Part shown: piece by piece, positions 8,078 through 16,373 of the stretch
How positions within the stretch are numbered: position 1 is the first letter of the stretch
Layout: the number at the start of each line of letters is the position of its first letter
Virus record (IMG/VR): IMGVR_UViG_3300046777_000473
Coordinates: 1 to 45,694 of that record
Strand: one strand, 5' to 3'
Source: a virus
DNA: 45,694 nt
Position numbers and translations under genes: made by a program
Notes under the pieces: generated by a model
What the model saw: only the letters and a program-made list of their open reading frames with translations
Told to the model about the DNA's origin: nothing
The model's database searches: none

Positions 8078-8828
8078 ACTCCTTGATCTGGAACTAGACG
8101 AGGTATCTCTTGTGGATTTTCCTGCCAACAAGTCTGCTACCGTAGTCTTAGTAAAACGGGATTCCACTATGAGGAAGAAGAAAACAGAAACTGTGCAAGA
8201 CTTGGAAAAAAGTGTTTGCATTGAGATTGAAATCAAATCGCCGGAAGAAGAACAAATGGCAGAAATGAATGTAGAAGACAACCAAACAAAAGTCGAAGGC
8301 GTAGAGAAAGCAGAAGAGATTGACACTGAGGGTCAGATTGCTTTCCTTACTTCGGAAGTAGAGCGTCTTACTAAGGCTCTCGAAGAAAAGAGTGAAGTCG
8401 AAAAAGCAGAAGAAATGATCGACTTCGGTGGTGAGAAAGTTGCCAAGTCGGCTATTCCTGCACCAGTTCTCAAGAAACTAGAAGAAGTCCAGAAAGCCCA
8501 AGAAGAGTCAGAACTTCGTAAGCGGGCAGATGAACTACTACCAAATTTTGCTGGTACATCTGTTGTAAAGGGCAAACTTCTAAAACAAATTGGCGATGAT
8601 GCAGAACTTCTTGCACTGCTGAAATCTGCCGATGCTGCCTTTGCTGGTCTTACTGTTGAGATTGGCAAGACAGATGCGGACAGCGACTTCCAAGACCCTC
8701 AAGACAAGCTGAATGCTCTTGTTAAGGCTCGTCAAGAAGACAAGAAGGAAGACTTCTACAAAGCCTATGCTGCTGTAACAAAAACTGCTGAGGGTAAAGC
8801 CCTCCTGCTTCAAACCTATAAGAAATAA
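8070..8828 (+). CDS. Scaffold-like protein carrying the protease family's C-terminal strand
   Basis: 252 residues from ATG 8070, which overlaps the protease stop and has GGGAG upstream. The first 30 residues (ELDEVSLVDFPANKSATVV) look like the missing tail of the XkdF protease. The rest is Glu/Lys-rich and predicted coiled coil (residues 80-160), as expected of a capsid scaffold. An in-frame ATG at 8256, after GGAAGAAGAAC, could yield scaffold alone. A fused protease-scaffold made by frameshift is possible. Confidence 0.65.
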   Translation: MNELLDLELDEVSLVDFPANKSATVVLVKRDSTMRKKKTETVQDLEKSVCIEIEIKSPEEEQMAEMNVEDNQTKVEGVEKAEEIDTEGQIAFLTSEVERLTKALEEKSEVEKAEEMIDFGGEKVAKSAIPAPVLKKLEEVQKAQEESELRKRADELLPNFAGTSVVKGKLLKQIGDDAELLALLKSADAAFAGLTVEIGKTDADSDFQDPQDKLNALVKARQEDKKEDFYKAYAAVTKTAEGKALLLQTYKK

Positions 8829-8840
8829 GGAGCCTTAATT

Positions 8841-9206
8841 ATGGCATTCACTGAAAATATGTCCACTCGGACTGTTGTAACCTCGGCTGCTGTTGAGCAG
8901 TTCCGTTTCATCGTACTTACAAACGGTGTTGCAGCCAAAGTCGGTACTGCTGGTGTTCGCGCTGACGGTGTTTCGATCACTGACGCTTCCGCCTCTGGTC
9001 AAGCCCTTGCTGTAGCCTATGATGGTCGTGTGACTGTTCTGGCTGGTGGCACAATTGCCAAAGGCGCTGCCGTAGCTTCAACCAACGCTGGTAAAGCTGC
9101 TACTGCAACCACAGGCCAAATCATCCTTGGTACTGCCCTAGAAGCTGGTGTTGATGGTCAGGTTATCACAATCGACATTCGGCGTGACGGCACTGCTGCT
9201 GCCTAA
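8841..9206 (+). CDS. Capsid decoration protein (DUF2190-like)
   Basis: 121 residues, Ala/Gly/Thr-rich with no charged clusters. The order RFIVLTNGVAAKVG, ADGVSITDASASGQALAVA and AYDGRVTVLAGGTIAKGAAV follows the DUF2190 family of small trimeric head-cement proteins that stabilise capsids. It lies between scaffold and major capsid protein, the standard place. AAGGAG is 9 nt before ATG. Confidence 0.8.
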   Translation: MAFTENMSTRTVVTSAAVEQFRFIVLTNGVAAKVGTAGVRADGVSITDASASGQALAVAYDGRVTVLAGGTIAKGAAVASTNAGKAATATTGQIILGTALEAGVDGQVITIDIRRDGTAAA

Positions 9207-9236
9207 TTAGCCACAATTAAATAAGGATTACCAACT

Positions 9237-10244
9237 ATGGCTATGCTAACTCCAAATTCCGTCCATATCGACCAGCCACTTACTAACCTGACCGTTGCTT
9301 TCCTGCAAGATCAGACTGGTTTTATCGCTGATCGCGTATTCCCCCGTGTACCTGTTGATAAGAAAACCAACAAGTACTACATCTACAACCGTGCTGACTT
9401 CAACCGCACTGGTCAGGTCCAGCTTCGCGCTCCCCGTACAAAAGCCCCAGTAGTTGGCATGTCGCTCTCGACCGACACCTACTCGGCTGATGTATATTCG
9501 CTGGCTACCAACTTCGACTTCGAAACACTGGCCAACGCTGATGCTGCTCTGAACATCCGGGCCGCTGGCGCTCAGATGCTGACCCACCAACTCCTGATTG
9601 ACCGTGAAATCAAGTGGGCTTCGACCTACTTTGCTGCTTCGGTTTGGGGTACTGACTGGGCTGGTGTTGCTGGTTCGCCTTCGACCAACCAAGTTCGTCA
9701 GTGGTCGGATTACACCAACTCGACCCCCATCAAAGACGTTACTCTGCTGATGCAGACTGTACAACTCAAGTCGGGCGGCTTCAAGCCAAACGTTATGGTT
9801 GTTGGTAAGCAGACCCGTGACGTTCTGGTTAACCACCCTGACATCCTTGCTCGTCTGAATGGCGGTGCAACTGTCACCAATACCGCTCTTGTCACCGATG
9901 CCAAGCTGGCTGAAATCTTCGGTGTTGAAGAGTTCTTGGTTATGGAAACAGTCAAGAACACTGCTGGTGAAGGTCTTGCCGAAAGCAACTCGTTCATTGG
10001 TGGCAAGGCTGCTGCCCTTTACTACCGTCCACGCGCTGCTGGTCTGATGGTTCCATCGGCTGGTTATACCTTCACTTGGAACTCCAACGACAATGCTTCG
10101 GGCTACGGCATCGACATTCGTTCGTACACTGGTGATTTCCTCCGTGTTGAAGGTATCGCTGAACTTCTGGAAGCCAACATGGCTTATGACCAGAAAGTAG
10201 TATCGACAGACCTTGGTGGTTTCATCGACACTGTTATTGCCTAA
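9237..10244 (+). CDS. Major capsid protein
   Basis: 335 residues, opening with LTNLTVAFLQDQTGFIADRV, then PRVPVDKKTNKYYIYNRADF, a pattern typical of HK97-fold major capsid proteins of this type. The gene follows scaffold and decoration genes. Its codon use is distinct: third positions are richer in C and G (TTC, TCG, GAC) than in its neighbours, as expected for the most highly translated gene. AAGGATTACCAACT precedes ATG. Confidence 0.9.
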   Translation: MAMLTPNSVHIDQPLTNLTVAFLQDQTGFIADRVFPRVPVDKKTNKYYIYNRADFNRTGQVQLRAPRTKAPVVGMSLSTDTYSADVYSLATNFDFETLANADAALNIRAAGAQMLTHQLLIDREIKWASTYFAASVWGTDWAGVAGSPSTNQVRQWSDYTNSTPIKDVTLLMQTVQLKSGGFKPNVMVVGKQTRDVLVNHPDILARLNGGATVTNTALVTDAKLAEIFGVEEFLVMETVKNTAGEGLAESNSFIGGKAAALYYRPRAAGLMVPSAGYTFTWNSNDNASGYGIDIRSYTGDFLRVEGIAELLEANMAYDQKVVSTDLGGFIDTVIA

Positions 10245-10258
10245 TAAGGAAGCAATCA

Positions 10259-10660
10259 ATGACCCGACACATTGATAAAATCTTTAACCCAGCACGGCCT
10301 CTGTTTGTAAAGACACCTGTGCAAAGTGCTGGGAAAGTTTGGGATCGTGGTGAACGATACAATTGGGAGTTTCTTCAAATCCCTCTTGATAAAGTTCAAG
10401 CAATGTTTATTGGTGGATGGGTTCACCACAACCCTGAACTTGAAGAAGAGGTTGTAAAGAAAGTCACTATTGGCGATGGTCTGGAAGAGTTGGACCTAGA
10501 CCAGTTGCATGTACTTGTAGGAAACATTAACGCTAAGGTCAAGGATAAGACCAAAAATAATAGCGAGTTTCTTGCAAAGAAGTGTCCAACAAGTAGACTG
10601 AAAGACAAGCAGATCGCCCTTATTCGTAGGTGGCGAACTGCTTACGGTGATATGGAATAA
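10259..10660 (+). CDS. Hypothetical head-completion region protein
   Basis: 133 residues, charged, with WDRGERYNWEFLQIPLDKVQ and a Lys-rich C-terminal half. It lies between the major capsid protein and the head-tail adaptor; proteins here often join or complete the head, but I recognise no domain. AAGGAAGCAATCA precedes ATG. Confidence 0.65.
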   Translation: MTRHIDKIFNPARPLFVKTPVQSAGKVWDRGERYNWEFLQIPLDKVQAMFIGGWVHHNPELEEEVVKKVTIGDGLEELDLDQLHVLVGNINAKVKDKTKNNSEFLAKKCPTSRLKDKQIALIRRWRTAYGDME

Positions 10661-10676
10661 TTGAAAGGAGACGATC

Positions 10677-11144
10677 ATGAGTTGGTCTTATAACCCCGCT
10701 GACTTGGTTACTAGCACGGCTTCTGGTCGTCTGAACATCGTACGCCTCCTGATTGGAGATACTGATGAAACTGAACAGATTTTGCAAGATGAAGAAATTG
10801 TTTTCTCTCTTGATCAAACCAACAACAATGTTTATTACGCTGGTTCTTGGGCTTGCCGGATTGTTGCTGCTAAATTCTCTAGGCTTGTAGATACAACTAT
10901 TGACAGTGCAGGCTCTAGCCGCTACAGCCACAGAATTGACCACTTTACTATGTTGGCTCAACAACTGTCTGACCTTGGTAAAAAGACCTATGGTAAATCT
11001 TTGGGTCTGTCTGCTGGTGGTATCTCTAATACAGCCATGGACGTTGCAAGATCAAACACAGATAGGCCAGATGGTTTCTATGTAGGTCAGTTTGATAACT
11101 TGGGGGCTGGAACTTACTCTTCTGGTTATTATAGTGGCGTTTGA
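10677..11144 (+). CDS. Head-tail adaptor protein
   Basis: 155 residues. The N-terminal pattern NIVRLLIGDTDETEQILQDE, followed by helices with YYAGSWACRIVAAKFSRLVD, fits the gp6/gp15-like adaptor family that docks on the portal. The C-terminal third is Gly/Ser-rich and probably flexible. AAAGGAG is 7 nt before ATG. It overlaps the next gene by 11 nt. Confidence 0.7.
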   Translation: MSWSYNPADLVTSTASGRLNIVRLLIGDTDETEQILQDEEIVFSLDQTNNNVYYAGSWACRIVAAKFSRLVDTTIDSAGSSRYSHRIDHFTMLAQQLSDLGKKTYGKSLGLSAGGISNTAMDVARSNTDRPDGFYVGQFDNLGAGTYSSGYYSGV

Positions 11145-11496
11145 TACATATTCAATCAGATACTTCATTAAAGAGCATGGTGTTGTCACCACCCTAAAGA
11201 AAAGAACAAAAGGTGCCTATAACTCTACAACTGGTTCTGTAAGTTTTACTACTGTTGACCATAAGGTTTATGGTTTCTCATACAAGGCTTCTCCTGAATC
11301 ACTACAAGAAAACTCTGTAGTAACTTCTATGAGAAAGGTTATTGTCTCGGCAATAAAGACTAACCACAAACCTTTGCCTCTTCCTACTGTAGACGATCAG
11401 ATTGTTATCAATGGTACTACCTATGACATCTTGAAAGTGTCAGATGTAAAATCTGCAAACAATGTTATTTTCTACACTCTAGATGTAAGAGGTTAA
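11134..11496 (+). CDS. Head-tail stopper/neck protein
   Basis: I choose GTG 11134 (protein starting AFDTYSIRYFIKEHG), 120 residues; an ATG at 11092 in the same frame would overlap the adaptor gene by 53 nt. The segment FIKEHGVVTTLKKRTKG, then GAYNSTTGSV and DQIVINGTTYDILKV, is typical of small beta-barrel head-closure proteins. It follows the adaptor and precedes the gp10-like gene, the usual neck order. The start is uncertain because neither site has a clear Shine-Dalgarno. Confidence 0.65.
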   Translation: MAFDTYSIRYFIKEHGVVTTLKKRTKGAYNSTTGSVSFTTVDHKVYGFSYKASPESLQENSVVTSMRKVIVSAIKTNHKPLPLPTVDDQIVINGTTYDILKVSDVKSANNVIFYTLDVRG

Positions 11497-11497
11497 T

Positions 11498-11932
11498 ATG
11501 GTACAAGTAAGCGTCCTTAAGCAACTCCAAAAGGTTGAACAACAGTTAGAAAAATTTCCTGAGTTGTTTCTAAATAAGGTTGCTGACTACTTGGTAAAAG
11601 CCTCCCCCGTTGATACTGGTGCCTACATTGAATCTCATACTATTACTACTGGAAGAACCAGTGGTCGTATGAGACGATCAGATGTCAGAGAGACATCATC
11701 TAATCCACAAGCAAACAGAGATACTGCAAGAACCTTGCTGTCGTCAGACATACAATCCTTGCCAAAGGGTGTAACAAAGGTCTATGTAAAAAATCGTTCA
11801 CCACATGCAAAATATGTAGAGAATGGTAGCCCAATGTGGAAGAACACAGGGCCTTACAAGGTTTATGCTAACCTTCGTCTAAACGTAGGCAGGTTTGCAC
11901 AAGAGGCAGCACAAGAAGCAAGGAATTTGTAA
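11498..11932 (+). CDS. HK97 gp10-like tail completion protein
   Basis: 144 residues. The core KASPVDTGAYIESHTI, with later AKYVENGSPMW, is characteristic of the HK97 gp10/tail completion family, in which PVDTG and the YVENG turn are conserved. It joins the neck to the tail tube. The start codon lies 1 nt after the stopper stop, and the next gene begins immediately after its stop. Confidence 0.8.
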   Translation: MVQVSVLKQLQKVEQQLEKFPELFLNKVADYLVKASPVDTGAYIESHTITTGRTSGRMRRSDVRETSSNPQANRDTARTLLSSDIQSLPKGVTKVYVKNRSPHAKYVENGSPMWKNTGPYKVYANLRLNVGRFAQEAAQEARNL

Positions 11933-12337
11933 ATGTCAGTTGATAGTATTCGTGCTTGCTTAGACAAACACCTACAAACCCTGCCTTCTGCACCAGACCT
12001 ATCTTTTGAAAACGTCACATATGTACACACTGTTGGTGTACCTTTCATCAAGGCTACTCTAGTACCAAATAGCATTCGTCCTGCTACTCGTGGTCTTGAT
12101 CCTTGGCTAAGATATGATGGTATTTATGCAGTAAATATCTACACACCAGAGGGTCAAGGCAGTGGGGCAGGATATACCCTAGCCGATGATGTCTTAGAAC
12201 ATTTCAAAGCTACTAACTACATCACTGATGGCGCTTTCTCGCTAACAGTTGATTATGCTGAGGTCGGGACAAGTTTCCTTGACTCACCCTTCTATTGCAC
12301 TCCTGTAAATGTTGTGTGGTACACTTACATCAAGTAA
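11933..12337 (+). CDS. Tail terminator (DUF4128-like)
   Basis: 134 residues. It follows gp10-like and precedes the tube gene, the usual place for the tail terminator ring that caps the tube. The sequence VPFIKATLVPNSIRPATRGL, with RYDGIYAVNIYTPEGQGSG, resembles the DUF4128 group. It has no ribosome site of its own beyond the overlapping upstream gene, so coupled translation is likely. Confidence 0.75.
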   Translation: MSVDSIRACLDKHLQTLPSAPDLSFENVTYVHTVGVPFIKATLVPNSIRPATRGLDPWLRYDGIYAVNIYTPEGQGSGAGYTLADDVLEHFKATNYITDGAFSLTVDYAEVGTSFLDSPFYCTPVNVVWYTYIK

Positions 12338-12349
12338 AAGGAAACTATT

Positions 12350-13279
12350 ATGGCTTTTCTCCAAGGCTCTCGTTCTGGTCTGGCGTATGTCACCGAAGTT
12401 ACTTACGGTACAACTCCAACCACACCAACACTGACCCCTATTCCCTATACCTCTCATACGCTCAATCTGGCAAAACAGCGTGTACAAGGCAATGACATTC
12501 AACCTGACCGTATGCAGCGTGTAGACCGTCATGGCAATCGTACTGCTGCTGGCGATGTTGTGGCTGATCTTCGTAAGACAGATTATGATGCTTTCCTAGA
12601 ATCTGTATTTATGAACTCTTGGGCTACAAACGTTCTAAAGGTTGGTACAACCCTAAAGTCTTTCTCTATTGAAGACCAAGCTAACGACACCAACGCCACA
12701 GATGCTTTCCGTCTGTTTACAGGTATGTCTGTATCTAAGCTAGATGTGTCGATCCGTCCAAACCAAATGGTAACAGGCACTTTTGGCTTTGTTGGTTCAG
12801 ATATGTCAACAGCGGCTACAAGTGCTGGCACTAACGGTGCGCTAACTAACTTCAAACCTTTTGATGCTTACTCAGGCACAATCAAGATTGCTGATGCTGG
12901 TGGTGTTCTGGCAAGTGTAGCAACTATCACTGGTGTTGACTTCTCTATTGATAACGCATTCAACCCTACCTTCGTAGTTGGTAGTGCAATTACCCCCCAA
13001 CTAGAGTATGGTATGGCTACTGTAGAAGGTACAATCACAGCATACTTTGATGATCGTACACTGATCAACCGCTTCTTGAACGAGACAGAGACAGCCTTTG
13101 AAGTACAGGTAGACAGCCCTGATGCCGCTGCTGGTCAAACATGGTTCTTCCCTCGCGTTAAGTTCAACGCTGCTGATGTACCTGTAACTGGCCCAGAGTC
13201 TCGTATCATCACAATCCCCTTCGTTGCTCTCTACGACACCACAGAAGCAACCAACGTCAAACTAACCCGCAACACCTAA
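12350..13279 (+). CDS. Major tail (tube) protein
   Basis: 309 residues. It has features of siphovirus tube proteins: GLAYVTEVTYGTTPTTPTL at the N terminus, NDIQPDRMQRVDRHGNRTAA, then a beta-rich body. It is followed by the frameshifted tail chaperone and the tape measure, fixing its identity by gene order. AAAAGGAAACTATT precedes ATG. A structured intergenic region with a promoter follows the stop. Confidence 0.85.
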   Translation: MAFLQGSRSGLAYVTEVTYGTTPTTPTLTPIPYTSHTLNLAKQRVQGNDIQPDRMQRVDRHGNRTAAGDVVADLRKTDYDAFLESVFMNSWATNVLKVGTTLKSFSIEDQANDTNATDAFRLFTGMSVSKLDVSIRPNQMVTGTFGFVGSDMSTAATSAGTNGALTNFKPFDAYSGTIKIADAGGVLASVATITGVDFSIDNAFNPTFVVGSAITPQLEYGMATVEGTITAYFDDRTLINRFLNETETAFEVQVDSPDAAAGQTWFFPRVKFNAADVPVTGPESRIITIPFVALYDTTEATNVKLTRNT

Positions 13280-13292
13280 TCCCTTCGGGGTA

Positions 13293-13351
13293 GGGGCAGG
13301 TAGGTTGTGTCGGGCAGTCTCCTGCCCCGTTTATATGATTTGTCCGACACA
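13293..13351 (+). terminator. Hairpin/pseudoknot-like element after the tube gene
   Basis: GGGGCAGG (13293-13300) pairs with CCTGCCCC (13321-13328). Within its loop, TGTGTCGG (13306-13313) can pair with CCGACACA (13344-13351) beyond the first stem, an H-type pseudoknot topology. The first stem is followed by only a short T run (GTTTATATG), so as a terminator it is weak. It may instead set the ratio of tube protein to downstream tail proteins. Confidence 0.5.
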
Positions 13352-13435
13352 CTTAAAAAATATTTTTTCTAAACTCTTGACAAGTACAGGCAACATCCTA
13401 TTTAAAGTATTGTCTGTACCCCCCTTAATATATAC
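13352..13435 (+). promoter_or_regulatory. Promoter P2 / conserved 59-bp block, sense copy
   Basis: A palindromic A/T run (AAAAAATATTTTTT, 13355-13368) precedes TTGACA at 13377-13382. The 59 bases from there to 13435 match 38485-38543 at 54 positions, including the final 33. The -10 is unclear (ATTTAA at 13400-13405 with a 17-bp spacer). The block ends in GTACCCCCCTTAATATATAC. Unlike the other promoters it has no GANTC. Its position suggests a second late promoter for tail genes. Confidence 0.6.
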
Positions 13436-13457
13436 ATCATACTAGGACATTCCCGAC

Positions 13458-13856
13458 ATGGACCTATCTACTCTTATTCCATCTACTGACACCATTACAT
13501 TTACTGTTAAACATCCTATCACTAGTGAACCACTACTAAAGGATGATGGTAAGGAAATGACTGTTACTCTTTACTCACCTTACTCCAAAGAGTTTAAGGC
13601 AGTAATGCACGAACAAGCAAACAAACGTATCTCTAAAGCACAGAAGTCTAAGAAGATTGTGCTGACAGCAGAAGAGATTGAAGAAGGTAGTCTAGAACTT
13701 CTAGCAAAGACTACAAAGACTTTCGATCTACAGCTAGACAAGAAACCTGTTCCTTTTTCTGTGGCTAAGGCTATGGAAATCTACTCTAAAATTCCTTGGC
13801 TTAAAGAACAGGCTATTGAGGCTCAAGAGGATTATACATCTTTTTTGAAGAGTTAA
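13458..13856 (+). CDS. Tail assembly chaperone, short form (gpG-like)
   Basis: 132 residues, with the beta-rich N terminus and helical C terminus common to siphovirus tail chaperones. It lies between tube and tape measure. Near its end the zero frame reads TCT TTT TTG AAG AGT TAA, placing a perfect X XXY YYZ slippery heptamer, T TTT TTG, at 13841-13847. A fraction of ribosomes should shift to -1 and make the long form. The chaperone coats the tape measure during tube assembly and is absent from the virion. Confidence 0.85.
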   Translation: MDLSTLIPSTDTITFTVKHPITSEPLLKDDGKEMTVTLYSPYSKEFKAVMHEQANKRISKAQKSKKIVLTAEEIEEGSLELLAKTTKTFDLQLDKKPVPFSVAKAMEIYSKIPWLKEQAIEAQEDYTSFLKS

Positions 13857-14194
13857 TCCTTGACCTAGAAGATTATGCGGAATGGGAATTTAAGTTAAGT
13901 ATACCAGATGAAAGTGGTGTAACACTTAGAGAACATTTAGAGCAGGTTGAGAGGCAGACAGGACATACTCCAAAAGATTTAGAGGGACCAAGTTTTCCCT
14001 ATCTTCTTGAGCATGTCTGGTCTGCCTTTTTGCAATTAAGCCCTACCCGTGGTCAAGGTATATCAGGTGTATTACCTCTTACCTATACAGAAATACAAAG
14101 TTGGATAAACACAACTGGTGAGTTACTTACCCCACAAGAAGTAAGAATACTAAAGAAACTTGATGAAGTCTACAGGAGAGTTGTGAATGGCTGA
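13847..14194 (+). CDS. Tail assembly chaperone, -1 frameshift extension (gpGT-like)
   Basis: This frame has no start codon. It opens at the slippery heptamer (13841-13847) and runs 115 codons to TGA at 14192-14194, overlapping the tape measure ATG by 8 nt. The product has EELILDLEDYAEWEFKLS at the junction and ends DEVYRRVVNG. Fused to the short form it gives about 245 residues. An uninterrupted frame between chaperone and tape measure, entered only through T TTT TTG, is the classical gpG/gpGT arrangement. Confidence 0.85.
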   Translation, partial: EELILDLEDYAEWEFKLSIPDESGVTLREHLEQVERQTGHTPKDLEGPSFPYLLEHVWSAFLQLSPTRGQGISGVLPLTYTEIQSWINTTGELLTPQEVRILKKLDEVYRRVVNG

Positions 14195-16319
14195 TCTAGG
14201 TGAAATCGTAGTTCCTGTAAACTTTACTGAGGTTCTTGATGGCATCAAAGCCGCAAAATCTTTTGAGAGACAAATTCAAGTATTAAGTAAAGCCATTTCT
14301 AGTGGTGCTATCACTACTAATCAGTATAGAAAAGCTATGCTTGAACTTAAACGTGAGTATCAAGCACTTGGTGTAAGTTCTCAAAAAGCAACGGCTGTAG
14401 TACAAGGCTATGCAAAATCTCTTGTTGATTCTAAAAAGGCCCAAGATGATCTAACTGCTGCAAAACAGAGGGCAGAAACAGCTTTTGCTCTTGGTGCACA
14501 AAAAGCCAAGGAAGAAGCTAGGGCCATAGAAGAATCAGCAAAAGCACAAATTCAAGCTGAAAGAGCCGTTGTAAGAGAACGAGAGGCTTGGTTTGCTCAA
14601 CAACGCCGCCGACTTGCCATGATGCGAGAGAGTGAGCGTATGGCCGAAATACAAGCAATGGCAACTGATAGAAGTACTGGTGCTTTTGGTCGCTTTGGCT
14701 TCGCTGCCCAACAGGCTGGCTATCAAGTTGGTGACTTTTTAGTACAGATTCAATCTGGAACAAATCCTCTTGTGGCTTTCGGACAACAGGCCACACAGCT
14801 TGCAGGTCTTCTGACACTTTCTCTTAATCCCGCCATTGTGGCGTGGGGTGTTGGTCTTTCTATTATTGTGCCTCTTGTTACTGCAATTGGTGCAACTTTT
14901 ATGAGAACCAAGAAAGATGTAGAAGAATATAATAAGCCCTTAAACGAAGCCTTGGAAATAACAAAGAAACTTCGTGAGGAAACAGACGCAATCAGATTTC
15001 CTGATGCCACGAAAAAAGTCATTGATGATCTTCAAGTCAGGTTTGAAGAAGCCAGACAAAAAGTAGTAGACCTTCAAAATCAAATAGCTAGAGGTCAAAT
15101 TGCTGCTGGACAAGGTGGTGCTGGCGCTATAATGTTTGCTCTAGCAGGTAATCAGGCCCAAGAAGAACTTGATGCAGCCACACTTGTCCTTGAATCTCTG
15201 AAAGAGGAAATTAGACTAAGAGATTTGCTTGTACAAAGAGAGAATGCTAGAGTAGCTGATGCTAAAGCATATCTTGCTGAACTCCAAAAGCAGAAAGAAG
15301 AACAGAAAAAGATGAACGATAAGATAGAGTATGGTAAAGATGTATTCCATGCTCTTGCTGGTGAAACTTCTTCTGTATCTTTTTACATGAGTGAAGCATT
15401 TAAGTCTGCCGTTGGTTTGTCTAATGTCAACTTTGACAACATTAAAACAGCGGCTTTTTATATGTCAAGTCTTAGTCAGTTTGGCCGAGGTCTTCCAGCC
15501 GCACCCGGTGGTCCCAGAAAAAGTTATTTTGCACCAACAGATTTTAGTAATACTAATTTTGGTGGGAGTCGTGCAGACAGTCGTATGGCAGGAGCGCCTC
15601 CCCCTGTAGAACCACCTACTATTTTATCGGGTAGTGGTGGGGGTGAAGGTGGAGGGGGCGGACAGTCTCCTGAACAGATCATTGCTGATATGCGTAAACA
15701 GCTAGAGTTGCAAAAGGCTCTTGTTGGGACATCTGATGAATATCAAAAGATTGTTCAAGCAGTTGGCATTGAGTATGCTAAGGCTAATCCACAGATCGTC
15801 AAAGGTCTTATTGACCAAATGCAAGCACTAGACGAACTTATGGAGAAAGAGAAAAAGCGGCAACAGTTGTTCAACTCTGTCCAAAGTTCACTAGAAAATG
15901 GCTTCATGTCAATGATTGATGGAACTAAGTCTGTCAAGGAAGCGTTTAGGTCTATGGCCTATGACATCATTAAAGAACTTTACAAGGTGCTTGTGGTTCA
16001 ACGAATGGTTGGTTCTTTCAACAATTCGACAGGGCAAGGTTCTGGTCTTATGGGTCTTATCAGCACTGGATTTAGTTCAGTAGTTGGTGGTGCAAGTGCT
16101 ACACCCAAAGCATCCCCACCTCCGATGGCTCGTATGTCAGCACCAAATAAAGGCGAGGCTGTCACTGTAAACAATGTCATCAACGTAACAGGTACAGGTG
16201 ATGCTGCTTATGTTCGTGGTGAAGTTGCTAAAATGATGCCTCAGATTACTGGTGCCACAAAAGCTGCTGTGATTGAAGCACGTAAACGTGGTGGTCAAAT
16301 GGCTGCTGCTTTCAAATAA
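14187..16319 (+). CDS. Tape measure protein
   Basis: 710 residues; it sets tail length, which at about 0.15 nm per residue predicts a tail near 105 nm. Residues 1-175 are coiled-coil rich (AKEEARAIEESAKAQ). About 195-255 hold two hydrophobic segments (QLAGLLTLSLNPAIVAW and a following one). The middle has more coiled coil, and Pro/Gly-rich linkers lie around 430-500. No peptidase motif is seen. It starts within the end of the chaperone extension, so it is translationally coupled to it. Confidence 0.9.
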   Translation: MADLGEIVVPVNFTEVLDGIKAAKSFERQIQVLSKAISSGAITTNQYRKAMLELKREYQALGVSSQKATAVVQGYAKSLVDSKKAQDDLTAAKQRAETAFALGAQKAKEEARAIEESAKAQIQAERAVVREREAWFAQQRRRLAMMRESERMAEIQAMATDRSTGAFGRFGFAAQQAGYQVGDFLVQIQSGTNPLVAFGQQATQLAGLLTLSLNPAIVAWGVGLSIIVPLVTAIGATFMRTKKDVEEYNKPLNEALEITKKLREETDAIRFPDATKKVIDDLQVRFEEARQKVVDLQNQIARGQIAAGQGGAGAIMFALAGNQAQEELDAATLVLESLKEEIRLRDLLVQRENARVADAKAYLAELQKQKEEQKKMNDKIEYGKDVFHALAGETSSVSFYMSEAFKSAVGLSNVNFDNIKTAAFYMSSLSQFGRGLPAAPGGPRKSYFAPTDFSNTNFGGSRADSRMAGAPPPVEPPTILSGSGGGEGGGGGQSPEQIIADMRKQLELQKALVGTSDEYQKIVQAVGIEYAKANPQIVKGLIDQMQALDELMEKEKKRQQLFNSVQSSLENGFMSMIDGTKSVKEAFRSMAYDIIKELYKVLVVQRMVGSFNNSTGQGSGLMGLISTGFSSVVGGASATPKASPPPMARMSAPNKGEAVTVNNVINVTGTGDAAYVRGEVAKMMPQITGATKAAVIEARKRGGQMAAAFK

Positions 16320-16325
16320 CAAATG

Positions 16326-16351
16326 AGTCCCTGACAGAAATGTTGGGGACT
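16326..16351 (+). other. Small hairpin between tape measure and distal tail gene
   Basis: AGTCCC (16326-16331) pairs with GGGACT (16346-16351) over a 14-nt loop. There is no T-run long enough for a good terminator. It may be a processing or attenuation site. Confidence 0.3.
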
Positions 16352-16373
16352 TAAATACTCATAAAGGTTGATT

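Noticed and set aside
9246-10259. 337-codon open frame on the minus strand opposite the major capsid gene
   Set aside because: It mirrors the strongly codon-biased capsid gene. Its composition is unlike any known family, it lies fully antisense, and it has no ribosome site or promoter.
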